Part shown: piece after piece, positions 1-12,104 of the stretch | How positions within the stretch are numbered: the first letter of the stretch is position 1 | How the letters are laid out: each line of letters begins with the position of its first letter | Assembly: GCA_037074765.1 (NCBI GenBank) | Contig: JBAMDO010000569.1 | Span: 620,001 to 684,000, forward strand | DNA length: 64,000 nucleotides | Source of the DNA: Mansonella perstans | Taxonomy: Eukaryota > Nematoda > Chromadorea > Rhabditida > Onchocercidae | Reading direction: 5' to 3' | The notes under the pieces: generated by a model | Seen by the model: only the letters and a program-made list of their open reading frames with translations | Database searches by the model: none | What the model was told of the DNA's origin: nothing | Program-made: the position numbers and the translations under genes

Positions 1-118
1 CAAAAATACTTTCCGAGGAAAATTCCAAGAAGCAACCATTTACACCACTAAATATAATGATTAAAACTTCTACAAATTTGTAAATACTGGCAAAAAATAG
101 AACTTTCAAGCTAGTTCT

Positions 119-257
119 TCACCTGGCATAGACACTAGTTGGATTTGTAGCTCCTACAGCAGCACCAAGTGTAGGAGTATGCGGTGTTGGTTGTGACTGC
201 ACCGTTGCATTATAAACTGCAGCAGCTGGTGAAGTTGCATAAGTTGAATTATAACTT
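119..257 (-). CDS. Terminal exon of an unidentified protein (partial gene)
   Basis: On the minus strand an AG acceptor (GCAATTTTCAG) is followed by an open frame of about 45 residues ending in TGA. It is rich in Ala, Ser, Thr and Pro and ends TNPTSVYAR. Composition suggests a low-complexity C-terminal tail such as those of RNA-binding proteins, but I do not recognise the family. The first base completes a codon, so the preceding exon must end in phase 2. The only other exon-like piece upstream (924-1021) ends in phase 1, so at least one linking exon is missing or the two are unrelated. Confidence 0.4.
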
Positions 258-425
258 CTGAAAATTGCATTTAGTCGATAAATGAAAGAAAGAAAGAAGC
301 ATTAAAGAAGAAAACTACATGGTAATAAACGTAGACCATAAAGCAATTTTTGGAAACATTGTTTCGGAACTGTTTGTCTTTCCCAAATCTATTTCTCTAT
401 TTTTATCAAGACAAAAAATCTTCCT

Positions 426-450
426 AAAAAAAAAAAAAAAAAAAAAAAAA
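426..450. repeat. Poly-A run
   Basis: Twenty-five consecutive A residues in non-coding DNA. Confidence 0.9.
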
Positions 451-923
451 CTCAAATTTATTCGGACCTTCATTAATATTACATTGACGTTGCAGCATTG
501 TAAATGTACAGTAACATTAATTTTTCTAACAAAATTAGTATACATTTTTGCATGATATATTGTGCCATGCAGAAGGAAATCTCTCAGAATTTCAACAATA
601 TTATGAGAAGCCTCCAAAATTACACACATTCAACCAACACAGTAAACATGCTTAAATCGATACAAAAGTTTACAAATCTCGCATACAGATATCAGTCAAT
701 ATTTCAACACATTGATTCATTTCCAAGTTTGTTTTCATTAATTTCAAAAAGAAACAAATACGATTTAATTTGGGTAAATATTCTATGCGAAAAAGTAACA
801 CAGCTCTCGTAAATCAATTTCGAGAATTAAATATTATCGGATTAAATATGCGCCACAAACCTTTAAAATAAGCCATTCTTCTTCCTAACTTTAGCAATAC
901 TAAAAACAAAAAGGAAAACTTAC

Positions 924-1021
924 CCATACTGGTTTTGACCCGTGAAGCTGTACATCCTATAATTACGAATTTCTTAAATTTCTCAAAATACTTTGCCTCC
1001 TCCTGGGCAAAACCAACAAAC
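924..1021 (-). CDS. Possible internal exon, unidentified
   Basis: A 98-nt minus-strand segment flanked by an acceptor (GCTAATTTTAG) and a good donor (ATGG/GTAAGTT). The open frame reads FVGFAQEEAKYFEKFKKF and continues to KTSMG. Other frames are closed. It could belong to the same gene as the terminal exon at 119-257, but the phases do not join directly. No family is recognised. Confidence 0.3.
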
Positions 1022-1281
1022 CTAAAATTAGCAAAAGTTGCCAAAATTTTCAAATGAATTACAGGCTACATCAATTTGGCACGTATAAACGTGAACGTGA
1101 CAGCATTTATACGGTAAAATATGTGGACCAACTTCCTTTCTCTAAAGATTGTCGCAATTTATAGAAATTCACGAACATTTATTAACCGCCCAAAAAACCC
1201 GCACTCTTTCTTCCCCCAACAAACTATAATTCGACGTTGATTTGAAAAAATCGATATGCTCGACTACCGTAACTTATTTTA

Positions 1282-1593
1282 ATGCCACCTCTTGCAGCCA
1301 GAAACTTCTACGAATACCACCCTTATTTGTCTCATTTCAATCCAGGTTTTCAATCGACAGGAATCCAAGAGGAGCAATTTATCTTGAAATCTCATTCATC
1401 ACTTTTTATGAGGAAATACGTGCATATAAAAAAACTGCCTTGTAATGATAGTATGAGTGAAATGCACGAAATAGAGCCATCCATCAAGACATTTCCACTA
1501 ACTGTTGAAAAAGTGACAGAAAATTTGATAAAGGAAATGTTTAAAAGTAATCGAATATTTATAGAACAAAAGAGAAGCTATTATTGGCTTTAA
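1282..1593 (+). CDS. Hypothetical small protein, 103 residues
   Basis: Single open frame from ATG to TAA without an intron. It starts MPPLAARNFYEYHPYLSHF and ends QKRSYYWL. Charged and hydrophobic residues alternate as in a real protein, and there is no signal peptide or membrane segment. The size and basic C-terminus would fit a small mitochondrial or ribosomal accessory protein, but no family is recognised. It lies between the unidentified minus-strand exons and rpl-34, on the opposite strand. A chance ORF cannot be excluded in such AT-rich DNA. Confidence 0.35.
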   Translation: MPPLAARNFYEYHPYLSHFNPGFQSTGIQEEQFILKSHSSLFMRKYVHIKKLPCNDSMSEMHEIEPSIKTFPLTVEKVTENLIKEMFKSNRIFIEQKRSYYWL

Positions 1594-1689
1594 TGAATAT
1601 GTTGTTTGCCTGATAAATTTTTATTCAATACACTTAACAACCAAGGCAAAAACAATAGTAATGATTTGCAAAATCAAATCTCATTATTT

Positions 1690-2231
1690 TTATTTCTTCT
1701 CGGCTTTAATTTTTGCTTTCAAAACTCGTGCAACAATTTTCTGCTCTTCGATTAGAAAAGCACGAACAATACGCTCGCGCACAGCTGCTGCTGATAGACA
1801 ACCACCATAAGCACGAGTTACGTGTTTTAATCGTTTCGTCATTTTTTGCAACTGACGTGGCCTTGCTGGTCTGATCTAACAAAAACAAAAACATCAGTTA
1901 CACATGTTAATGAAATTTCACAATTACAGTACAACTGGATGATTTTCCCAATCAAATTTTCCAATTTTGGACCGCTGAATTTAACTTCTCGTTAACCATA
2001 TCGTAATGATTTGTTATGTACGAAAAAGGTAATGAAAAGAATATTTTGCACTCAAAACATTTCAATTGCAATATTGTAAGATTTCTCCACAACATGTCAA
2101 ATGCAGTGGATCAATAAAGGTCAAAAAACGCTTACTCCCTTCAACTTTACTCCAGTATCGCCACATCGTGCTACAGAACCTTTCTTTTTTCTGTACAGGA
2201 AAACTACACGTCCACCTGGTGTTTTTGAAAC
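1690..2231 (-). CDS. rpl-34: 60S ribosomal protein eL34 (first exon not found)
   Basis: Two minus-strand exons are clear: 2136-2231 ([18 protein letters not shown] to GDTGVKLKG) and 1690-1875 ([20 protein letters not shown] to KAEKK, stop TAA). They join in phase 0 across a GT-AG intron and cover the last 93 residues of eL34, including the diagnostic [13 protein letters not shown] and [11 protein letters not shown] blocks. The protein belongs to the large ribosomal subunit in the cytoplasm. The expected first exon (about 21 codons, MxQRLTYRRR-like) could not be found up to 3 kb, so it lies in a distant or altered exon, or this is a 5'-truncated copy. The cysteine pairs seen in vertebrate eL34 are largely lost: [11 protein letters not shown] replaces a Cys-x-x-Cys segment. 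Confidence 0.85.
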
Positions 2232-3589
2232 CTGAAAAATATGTTAGCTTTATGATGAGATGACAATTCAAACACTGTAGATTAGAATAAGCATTAATAA
2301 ATGTAGCATAAGTATTATTAAAAATTAAAAATTAAATCATTTTTAATATGCATTCTCTCCCGAGTATATACACATAAGTAGTTGAAATGAGTAAGAGATT
2401 TTTGGCGAACGAATAAATTGAACTTTACGAGAACAAAACATGATTGATAGCGAGGAAACAGTTATTATTTGAAGAAGATTTTTTTGGGAAAGTGGATGAT
2501 AATCTCACTTCATCACGATACCTTCGGCACCTAACGACGAGCATTATCAAGTTCTGTTTTTAAATTATGACAAAATTACCTTGGTTTTATTGGATTGCGT
2601 GTTGTAAGAGAGGCGTCGACGGTATGTCAATCGTTGCGGCATTTCTCCAATCTAAATTAATTTTTATTCATTCAATGTTAAATGACGAAAATAAGCGACT
2701 TTTGTGCAGGACAGTACCATTGATTTTAAAAGAGATTTTATATGTTGAAAACCTTATTACTTCTATTCAGTTTTATTCACAAATCTTTTTTAAGCTTTGT
2801 TTATTTAAAAATCACGTAAGTCATTACGAACACACAGAACACCACGCATAAACCACCCAGTTATTACACGCAACCTCAAATCACGGAGATTAGGACAAAT
2901 CGAAGTCATCGTAACACAACCACATCAGGATAGCACAACCATACCAGGATCACTATGAAACATTTGGTTTTGTTGGCGTTGATAGGAAGGTGGTGATTTT
3001 TTTTTGTTGGTAATGGTTTTTTTAAGTATTTATGTAAAATTTGTCGAGAATTATAACAATTCTTCCGATTTGATTGGGAATATTCGAAGAATATATACTT
3101 AAAAGAAAGAAATTTAGACCTAGAAAATCAACAAGATGCCGATTGGGAGGAAAAATTAGTATTGCTATGGGATTTTTGCTCTCACAGATTTCGGGTTTAG
3201 CGGGGGAATATTTTAGTCATTTTGGTCATTTTGGAAATTTTGATGTATCAGCTTGTTCCGGCTATATAAATGATTCTGTTCACTATGATTTTATGTGGAA
3301 AGGAAATTGTGGTAAAGTTATGGACATGCCATTACTGGATGAATTAAGAAAATTTACATGTAGCCACATTTACAGTATTAATTAGCGATATAGAGAGCCT
3401 GATAGATCGGGTCTGGTGATCTGGTCTGGTGACAATCTGGTGACATGACGGTGTAATACTATTGTACTTTCTCATAAATTTTAAATTTCCTGCTACTTTT
3501 TATGTGTTATTTTTTGCATGACAAATATTCATATGACATTTAGTGCTAAAGCATTGTTGTGTAAGATTGAAATGATATCTATTATTTCA

Positions 3590-3604
3590 GGAACTATCGG
3601 GATT
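3590..3604 (+). other. Probable spliced-leader acceptor and short 5'UTR of pbs-4
   Basis: A strong acceptor (TATTATTTCAG, ending at 3590) sits 14 nt upstream of the pbs-4 start codon with no plausible coding exon before it. This layout is typical of SL trans-splicing in nematodes. Confidence 0.5.
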
Positions 3605-5444
3605 ATGTCCGGTACGCATTTTTTAATCGGAATATGCACCAAGGATTACGTGATTTTAGCAGCGGATCGTTCATGCTTCGCATATGGAGCAATAGTTGTT
3701 GCCGATGGTTACTTTTTATTACTACAAATTTCGTAGCTTTAGGTAACCGTAATATTAAGATTGATTGAGAATAGAAATGAGCGGAATCGGAAAAAAGTTA
3801 ACGAAATTAAGATTTCTTTGGATTTTTTAGTCAGGCAGAGAGATAAACAAATTGTGATTTTGGGTAAAATTTTTCATAAAATTCATTAGAACCAATTCAA
3901 AATATGTTTAGATAGATTGCTTGTTTACATAAAAAGATTTTTTGCTAAAGAACATGAGTGAAAAGAAATTCATATTTTGAAATTCATTCATAAGGAATTC
4001 ATCCATGTTTCAATTTGGAAAAATAATCATTACTGTGTTTGTTGATAGATCAGGAAAAGAAATTTATGCTGGGCGATAAATTAGCAATGATATGTATTGG
4101 TGAGGATGGTGACGTAGCGCAGTTTGGAGATTGGTGTAAACGAAATATTCAACTTTATAAACTTCGATATGGTATGTAAAGATAAGTAAACTACGTAAAG
4201 CACGACGTAACGCACATAGAACAACATGCTACATTGTACTCATCACTTACATTTTGGTGGCTTACTGGCTTTCTATCTTTGCCTCACTTGTATCATAGAT
4301 TAGGGGATAAAAGTTGTCGATATATTGGTTACTATTTCAAAAACTAGTCAAATGACTAGAATATATTGTAGGTTATGAAATGAGTCCACACTCAAGTCAT
4401 CATTGGATTCGTCGAAGTATCGCTGAAGCTCTACGAACGCAGGACTATTACATTGTTGATACTTTGATTGGTGGTTATGACAGCATTGAAAACAAAGCCT
4501 TTCTTGGTTCAGTTGATTACTTAGGCAATGGTATTGCTAACCAAGTAAGTGTAATATAAAGTTTGCTTCACAGCACTGTAATTGTAGTGTGGCAATGATT
4601 GAAAGAATTATTTTTTGCTAAACAAATCAATTTCATGTTCTCCTTTGTTAATCGAATTATTTATTATGCTTCTCGCTGATTTATTTAGTCATCTTTGGGA
4701 ATGTTAAGTAACAAGTTTTGTAGTCATTTGACCCGAACTGCTTTTTTACATAATGATTCTTAATATCTTTAGCCGTACATATTTCGCGGATTCAGCGGGC
4801 GACTCTGTTATTCAATTCTGGATAAAACATATAAGGATGGTTAGTTCTATGAGCAGTTTTATTTATATTTTCAACTTGTTCGACACTAGTGCAGTGTCAG
4901 TTTTAGTGATGATTTACTCTTAAAATCTGACAAAATCGTGCTTTTGGAAGAGGACAATTTATTATTACTGCTAAATTTGGATGGATAGCTCATTTTTCTT
5001 TGTTAGATTCTTCAGAATTCTTTAAATTTTATGAAGATATTTAATTTCGGTTTGCTTCCCGGAAATATTCTATGCTTTAGAAACAGTGTGTCCGATCTTT
5101 CGTAGCTCTATTTCATTTTAGGTATGACTGAAGACGAAGGAATGGATTTGCTAAAAAAATGTCTGCAGGAATCTAAACGTCGTTTCATTGTTAATTTACC
5201 GGCGTTTGAAGTGAAGATTTTCAGTTTTGCATATTTTGAATTGATGTTGAGGAATTAGGTTTTTGGTCCGAAACAAATTTGAAATGTTTTAGAAGTTCTG
5301 GAGGACATCGAATGAAATCCGAAAAAAAGTTCACTGTTATCATTTCAACCAATTTTTTGGGCAGATTTCATTTGTTAAATGTTTGTTTAGGTAATGGTTA
5401 TCGATAAGAATGGAACACGACAGCTGGAAGATATCAAAGTTTAG
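3605..5444 (+). CDS. pbs-4: Proteasome subunit beta type-4 family (PSMB2 orthologue)
   Basis: Six exons: 3605-3707, 4049-4171, 4372-4544, 4773-4839, 5122-5210 and 5391-5444. All junctions are GT-AG and the phases agree, giving 202 residues against about 200 for the family. The protein starts MSGTHFLIGICTKDYVILAA and ends KNGTRQLEDIKV. It has no propeptide or N-terminal catalytic Thr, as expected for this inactive beta subunit of the 20S core, which acts in the cytosol and nucleus. Recognisable blocks are KFMLGDKLAMICIGEDGD, RYGYEMSPHSS and RRFIVNLPAFEVMVIDKNG. The upstream TTTCAG suggests SL trans-splicing. The gene converges on the V-ATPase C gene, whose stop is 750 nt downstream. Confidence 0.95.
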
Positions 5445-6195
5445 ATGCAGTGTCGGTTCATCTTGACAATTTTTTATTTATAATTACATTATGTCCATTG
5501 GCTCATATAAAGATATTTTACTAATTGCTAACTTTTATAAAGTTATGAATTGATGAACTTGACATTTTTTTAAAAGTCTTTTAGTTCGAAGAAATCGGAC
5601 TTGGAGGTGGAGTTCGAAGTGATACACAGGTTGTCAGATTTATAGGTCTGGTTTGTGAAAAGGCTTATATAACATCTAAGGTTATGGAGGGTAACTTTGG
5701 CTAGAGGATGGTCAGTTGTCTTCTAAGAGGATTTTAGATATTTTCTGCAAATATTTATTGCCATTTGAATTGCCCGCATTCCCAAAGTAATCGTTTTCAT
5801 TGCGACTATGGAAATTACCTCGTTATATTTCAAATTAATGCTAATCTACTTGCAACGTTTTGAAAACTGTGGATATAAACTTAAATGTAAGTGAACATGT
5901 TTTCGCAACTGGAATTCAGCAGTGTTTCCCTTGCTATAAACAATTTCGTGGATGACTTCACAACAGCCGACACGTGAAGTTTCACTAAAGTCAAAACGCA
6001 AGATAACGAACGGATCTGCCAAAAGTTCAAAATCAGTTGTATGGAAAAATGAAATACAGTGATATAAAGCATTAGTGGCAGTTTTTTATAATACTGCCTT
6101 ATTAGTTTATTAATCATTATTTCAGTAATTCATTTTTATGAACTTACAGATAGATAAGAAATACAAAGCAATGAAAGCTCCAATAAAGCAAGATT

Positions 6196-7329
6196 TTAGT
6201 AATCCGAAAAAGGAAAACCCATTTTATAGATTAAATAAGGTAGATAACAACCCTTTTGTTTCAACATTCTTTCTGGATTGGGCTGACCTGTCGCATTTTT
6301 TGCTTTTTTTCCTATGTATTCTCGTTCCATATAAAACTTCTTCAGTTCAGATTGCAATCGCTGCGATGAATTTCTTCGTGGATAAAATATGGTAATTTGA
6401 AATTTGCCCTTGTCATATCGTATCAGACTTCCAATGTATGCCCGGAAGACTTTAATGTGAACTAACAAATCGAACACGTCATCAGCTATCACTTTGGCCC
6501 ACTGAATGAGCATTATATTTTGATATTGTGTGGCTTCTTCAACTTTCCGCCGTTCATGAAGCTTTCTGGCGAAATCATCCTGATCGGATTGATATTCTCG
6601 CGCAATGAAACCAATTTTGGCGCAGTTTTCTCGAAATTCCAAGAAGTCTTCACGGACAATTACCACCGAGTGCAACTTATAATCATCGTCTTCAGCAATG
6701 AAGCAACTGGAACATGCTATCACGGAATCATGAAGTGTTTCATAGACTTCTAACCAAGTGTTGGCTAACTGTTGTGGTACGGCTACATAAACTGACTGGA
6801 TATATTTTGTATCAATAACTGTTTCCTCGGATACTAGACGAGTTAAATTCTGAGTAGCCAATGTTTCCTCAGCGACGATGTATTCTGTAGCCCTTTTCAA
6901 ATTTTCCTTGTATGTTGCAACATTTTTCCTCATCTGTTGATCAAGATCACGGTAATTCTTGTAAAATAGATCGCATAAATCAGTTAGCAACAAATATGGC
7001 GAATATTTGGCCAAATCCCACGAGAAATTAGTGATATTTTCATCACATGTCTGCTTTTGGGATACCAAATATTCCAGCAAATCAACACCTTCTAATCTTA
7101 GAACGTCTTCAAAGGCTGACAGTAGATAGTGGAGAAGATTTTCTACCGCATGATCCAATTGTAGCAAGTCTTTCGATAATTCATGGAGCTCGGCTTCTGA
7201 AGCAGTTCGAAATCTCGGAATTGGTATGTTTGAAAATTCAGCAAATTTGAAAGCAACAGCTCTCAATTTCAACCAGGTAGCTTCAGCACATTCTTCAGTA
7301 GCTTCAGCAGGAGCCGAAATGAGAAACAT
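6196..7329 (-). CDS. V-type proton ATPase subunit C, diverged intronless copy
   Basis: A single uninterrupted minus-strand frame of 377 residues from the ATG at 7329. The frame stays open to 7371, but MFLISAPAEATEE aligns with the family start MxxYWLISAPGE, so the inner ATG was chosen. A possible SL acceptor (GATTTTAG) ends at 7359. Family landmarks are WDLAKYSPYLLL, LLVHIKVFRAYIGSLIRY and a terminal YLPYLIYKMGF. Subunit C links V1 to V0 in the vacuolar proton pump and controls its assembly. C. elegans has one gene, vha-11. The protein is markedly more divergent from the animal consensus, as I remember it, than is usual for this conserved subunit. Together with the missing introns this suggests a retrocopy or a specialised paralogue. 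The frame is fully intact. Confidence 0.85.
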   Translation of the reverse strand: MFLISAPAEATEECAEATWLKLRAVAFKFAEFSNIPIPRFRTASEAELHELSKDLLQLDHAVENLLHYLLSAFEDVLRLEGVDLLEYLVSQKQTCDENITNFSWDLAKYSPYLLLTDLCDLFYKNYRDLDQQMRKNVATYKENLKRATEYIVAEETLATQNLTRLVSEETVIDTKYIQSVYVAVPQQLANTWLEVYETLHDSVIACSSCFIAEDDDYKLHSVVIVREDFLEFRENCAKIGFIAREYQSDQDDFARKLHERRKVEEATQYQNIMLIQWAKVIADDVFDLLVHIKVFRAYIGSLIRYDKGKFQITIFYPRRNSSQRLQSELKKFYMEREYIGKKAKNATGQPNPERMLKQKGCYLPYLIYKMGFPFSDY

Positions 7330-10135
7330 CGCTTTGGTTTGAACTTTTTTTGTTTTGCCTAAAATCTTCAAATTATTTGAATTTGAATTATGAGGTCATT
7401 CTAGTGATTGAAGAATGGCGATGATCTTGCCATGTATCAGAGCCGAGTGTATCCTAGATAAGCAAATTTATTGCTTGTTTATAAGGTTAACGTTAATTTG
7501 CTTCATTTAAATCTGGCTTGCCAACAATGTTTGACTTCTGGAATTGCTTATAGTTTCTGGGTTACTCTGCTACTATCTTTAGCAAAATTTTAAATTTCAA
7601 TGAAAAATTATTTTACCTTGTCTTAATATATTGCACAAAATACACTGATCCAAATACACTGAATTCGAAACTTTTGTTCGCTGTCACCTGTACCGGTTCT
7701 AGCGCAAGCAGCTGGAAGGAACGATGGACGATAAATGATGAATGATTAAATGATAAACCAATAAGGTTATAATATACGAAACGAAGGAAATTTCAAGCAT
7801 ATCAGTTGTCATTCTAGTTGTCGGCATATCGTGGACATCTTTAAATACCCCAAATTTCACTATTCGGTCCTTATTTTCTCAAAAACTTATTCCGTAAAAT
7901 TCTTCGAATTACTGCAATTTCAAAAAAAAAAGTCATGAAAATTAATCGGATTTATTGAAAGACCTATTGAAAAGACCTATTGATTGATCATTGTATCTTA
8001 AGCAGATTAATAATAAATTAAATAAGTATTGGCAGATTTCGATGTTATAGTAAATATTTAAGGTGAAAAAGATGAACAGAACAGAATGAGATAAAAGCAT
8101 ATCCTAAGTGGACATTTGAGTTGACCTTTCAGTCTTGATTTAGATAGAAAATGACCATAAACAAACCACTGTGGTGATGGTCATTATGTGTTCTTTCGAT
8201 AACAAAACTCAGCGAATATGAAGGGCAGTACTATAAAAGGAATAGGGGGGCAATGGCTAACAACTTGGACCACACCCATTATGAGAGGTCGAAGAGACAT
8301 GTAGTAGCCATTTTCCTCCTTACAAAAACTGATCTTTATCGCTGACTTTTGTTTTAAATCTTTTGGAGTAATCGATCAGTTAGATTCGAAGCATATTTTA
8401 TATTTTATCATATTTTATGACAAACTTTCTACTTCCTTCCATTAATTTGATGTCAAATTTAAATTTTATCAAGCATGATAATAAATAAATGAAATAAATA
8501 ATTGCAGATTGCAGGAAAACCGTACTGCTGACAATTTTATCTACTTCATGACAAGATTAATTCGCGAAAATTAATCGGAATAAACTGACCCTACTCCTAA
8601 CATGATCTTAATTGACATACAAACACCGGATCAGAAAGAATTTTCCCGAATTTTGTTCAGTGAACGATTGCTCTTAGGAGATCATGAAATTTATTAATCA
8701 AGAAATATATATATTTGAAGTGAAGAAGACTTGAAAAGCAAACCTTAAAAAGTCGTAGGTTATTGTTTATCTAAGGTCTTGTAATAATATGATTTATTTG
8801 ACAACATTTTCAGCTCCTAATTTTTAATGTTTTGTGCAAATATAAAAATAAAAGTTTTGTACGCAAGCATTAAATAAACAAGTTTTGATTTACTGTCTTA
8901 TGATTAGATCAATCCATCTCAATAATGTAAGCTTTTGGTGATTTTGATGATTGTTGAAAGTATCAGATATTATCAATGGACTATTGTTTTCTGTGGGAAT
9001 AGAAAAAGCGAAGCTGTTACCGTAGTAATCACTGATAATGAATAAGGAGGAAGGTCGAGAAAAGAAACGAATGTTTAATTATCAACACATTTAATGGTTT
9101 TCGCGAAATACGATGCATTCCGGATGCGTGTTCATATTTACATGAACCGATTTTTCAAGTATATGAACGTTTCTTGCGTAATACATATATATAACATTTA
9201 TACATACATACAGGTAATTAAATTTAAGCATATGCTCCGGAAATTTTATCGTGGAGAAGTGGGAACATGATCTTTAAATGTCGAAGGCAGTTCTATTAAA
9301 TCCTCACCTTTTTCATTTTTCCATGTATCACATCTGTTGAAAACTATACTTTTTTAAATTACTATAACCATTCAAAAAATTTGTTTAAAAATATAAAGAA
9401 AGGATAAGAACACACTGATAACACTGAGTTGTTACAGATTGAAAGCGCTTCCAACAAGGAAAAAACAAGTTAGGATATTCGAAATGTGGTATAATACGTA
9501 ATAGAAAAAATTGTAAGAATATGAAATGAAAACAAATCCATTATAAAGAAACACATTTGTAACTAATAACCGACATATAACATGTAATAAAAAAAACTGA
9601 TCTGATCCTGACAAACGCTTCTTTCGCCAACAATGGAGCTACTTAATTAAGTTCAAAGATATGTAATATGTGGATTTTCTGAGATCTTGATAATGGAGGA
9701 AATTATATCTTATGAAAAGAATAACAGGCTCTTGAACATGATTTTAAGCAATTGTTTAGAAAAATGCTAAACGATTATTTAATTTTATTACAATCTATCT
9801 CAAGGTAGTTTAAGCCTTGTTCTTAATATAAAAATCGAACCATTTGTCCTAACATGACAAATTCTAAAAAACTCAGAAGCTGGTTAAACTTTCGGCTAAA
9901 CTTGACTAGCTAAGCTTCTACCATTCTCACTTATTCTGTAATTAATAGAATGCAACAAGAATCAAGCAGTTGATGCTTTTTTTCTCGTTCTAGAATCAAA
10001 TGAAGATTGAGTAAATGATGCTTTCGATAAGATAGTCTTTAAATGTTAATTGATAAAGTGCAAAGTAAACAGTGCGAATTCAGTTTTTTTGCACTATGAG
10101 GAAATGACAGCAAGAACATAGCAAACTTTTTTCCA

Positions 10136-10261
10136 TCATGCGAAGCCATCCGGCAAGTACACCTTGAATCTGCGTCGGAAAATCGTTTTCAACTTCCACA
10201 ATTTGCTCATTGTTTGAGCTTCAGGAATCTCTCGTAAAATATTGGTACTTCTATTGATTAC
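10136..10261 (-). CDS. Possible terminal exon, unidentified
   Basis: A minus-strand acceptor (ATTTTTCAG) opens a 41-codon frame ending in TGA. It runs VINRSTNILREIPEAQTMSK, then a basic stretch KTIFRRRFKVYLPDGFA. The composition looks coding (many codons ending in C or G, clustered basic residues), but no matching upstream exon was found to the right. It could be the last exon of a small worm-specific gene or a relic. Confidence 0.3.
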   Translation of the reverse strand, partial: VINRSTNILREIPEAQTMSKLWKLKTIFRRRFKVYLPDGFA

Positions 10262-11639
10262 CTGAAAAATGCATCACGTTTGAGTCATCTAAACAGAGTG
10301 AAATGTTTGGGACCTATTTTAGAATAAATAATCAAACATGCATCATTATTCCAGTTGGTTTCATTATAACTAAATTTAAGTTAAATTGACTTTGTTTTGT
10401 TGGAACTATAAAAATTGACTCATTAATCTTTAATTAAAATAAAACTGAACTATAGAAACCAGTTAGCTTTCAGATACGCTGTAAATTTTCATTATGCTTT
10501 TTTCTTATAGAAGTTTTTATTGCATAAAATCAAATCAGATTGAGTTTAATAAAATTAAGCCAAATTAAATGCAAGTTTTCCCATAATTGTGAGATAATAA
10601 TTAAATTAGCATTCTATAACTTTAAATCGGTGCGATATAGCATACATTAGTGATACCATTTGTAATGTACCATTCTTCCATTATTTACAGATTCATTGTC
10701 ACATTTTGAAGCCTTATTATTGGATAGCAATTTTCATAAAAAATATTCTGAAGTGCAACAAGTTAACTTTTATCACTTCTTTTTAGCTGGTTATTAAGTC
10801 TGATTTGAACAATTAATACACAGAGAAGATCAACTCTTTGCAAGCAATTACATATTCAGCAGCCAGTATACTATACTCAACAACCGGTACTTACTGATGC
10901 TTTTTAAAAATATTTTGCTGACATGAAAGTCACCAGCAGGCGTCATGGTGCAATGATCTCAGTGTTACTGGATACAGATGCTTACTTGATTTCAAGCGTA
11001 TCCAAAAATCTCAAAGTGGAAGTGAACATTGCAAAGCATTTGTGAACCATTTCTCTTTCAGCTATTAAAAGTATCTCTATTCAGGATCATGATTACTGTT
11101 CAAGCTTTTTTAATTCATTTCTTTTCCAATCAGTGACAGTTTTTATGTATCGGTCTTTCCCTTACTTTTAAAAATGATGATTTTAAATTTTGCTACAAAA
11201 ATAGTATCAGTGATGTCTTATGAATTATAACTTTTATGTCAAAACATTTTTATAACTTCGACTCGGACATCACTTCTATCTCACAACTGTTAAATAATAG
11301 TTTTACTTTTCTGCAAAATTTCAGATCTAAATTTCAGACATCTTATCACTCTACAGTAAGCTCTTTCGAATGAAACAGAATTGAGTATTTATGTTCAAAC
11401 CATCAATGATATCTCAATAAAGATTGAGATTTTTAATGCAGAGTTCGAAAATCTCTGTTATTATTCATTTGAACTTTGTTTGCTAATCTACATTAGCTTG
11501 GAATCCAAATATTGCTAATTAGTAAGTCATGAAAAATGCTATAACAAAGAAAAAAAGCAACATAACTTTTTACAAAAGTTGTCAATGAAGTATTGATTGC
11601 AACTTTAATCTTTAGTGATAATTGTATTTTTATCTTTCT

Positions 11640-11830
11640 GCTCGATCTCATACATAATGATTTTCTTACAAGAGATTTGTTTTTTTGACCAACCAAACAA
11701 TTTAATAATAATAATAATGATGAAAATCAGAAGGCTCTCTCTGGGCCTTATTTTCTACCTCGTTACACAACTTTGTCCTATTCAAATATGCTTTACTTCT
11801 GTATAAGAATTTAGGTTCTTGAAGTTTCCA
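11640..11830 (+). repeat. Tandem duplication, unit A (signal-peptide-like ORF)
   Basis: This unit is about 70-80 percent similar by eye to the segment 467 nt downstream. Shared blocks include ATGATTTTCTT, GATTTGTTTTT and ATGATGAAAATCAGAAGGCT. The ATG at 11717 opens MMKIRRLSLGLIFYLVTQL, a good signal-peptide shape, followed by a possible donor (TCT/GTATAAG). After it, an acceptor-like GTTTCCAG leads into a coding-like stretch that includes FLIQRTNVFNLPRIKHWYLG but is broken by an in-frame TAG. Confidence 0.5.
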
Positions 11831-12104
11831 GTTTACAATTCAGCTATGGAAAACAGTCGAACGAGGATACAAACGCTAAGAACATTTATGGAATGAAGTA
11901 GAAAGACGGAAGAATTGATAAGAATTTTTTAATTCAGAGAACAAATGTTTTTAATTTGCCGCGCATAAAACATTGGTATCTTGGTACTTAATACCTATTT
12001 TTATTGTGTTCACTTTCAAAAATCCCTCTAAATATCCTCGAAAAATCAATTGTAAAGGTCAAGCGGATCTTTGCATTAATGACCTTATCTCTGTTGCTGT
12101 ACTT

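Noticed and set aside
504..812. 102-residue plus-strand ORF opposite the unidentified minus-strand gene
   Set aside because: Asn/Ser/Ile-rich AT-type composition, overlaps a likely intron, no recognisable motif.
8232..8345. TATAAAAGG box followed by a 30-codon ORF starting MANNLDHTHYERSKRHVV
   Set aside because: Too short, no splice signals or polyA signal; a TATA-like string is common in such AT-rich DNA.
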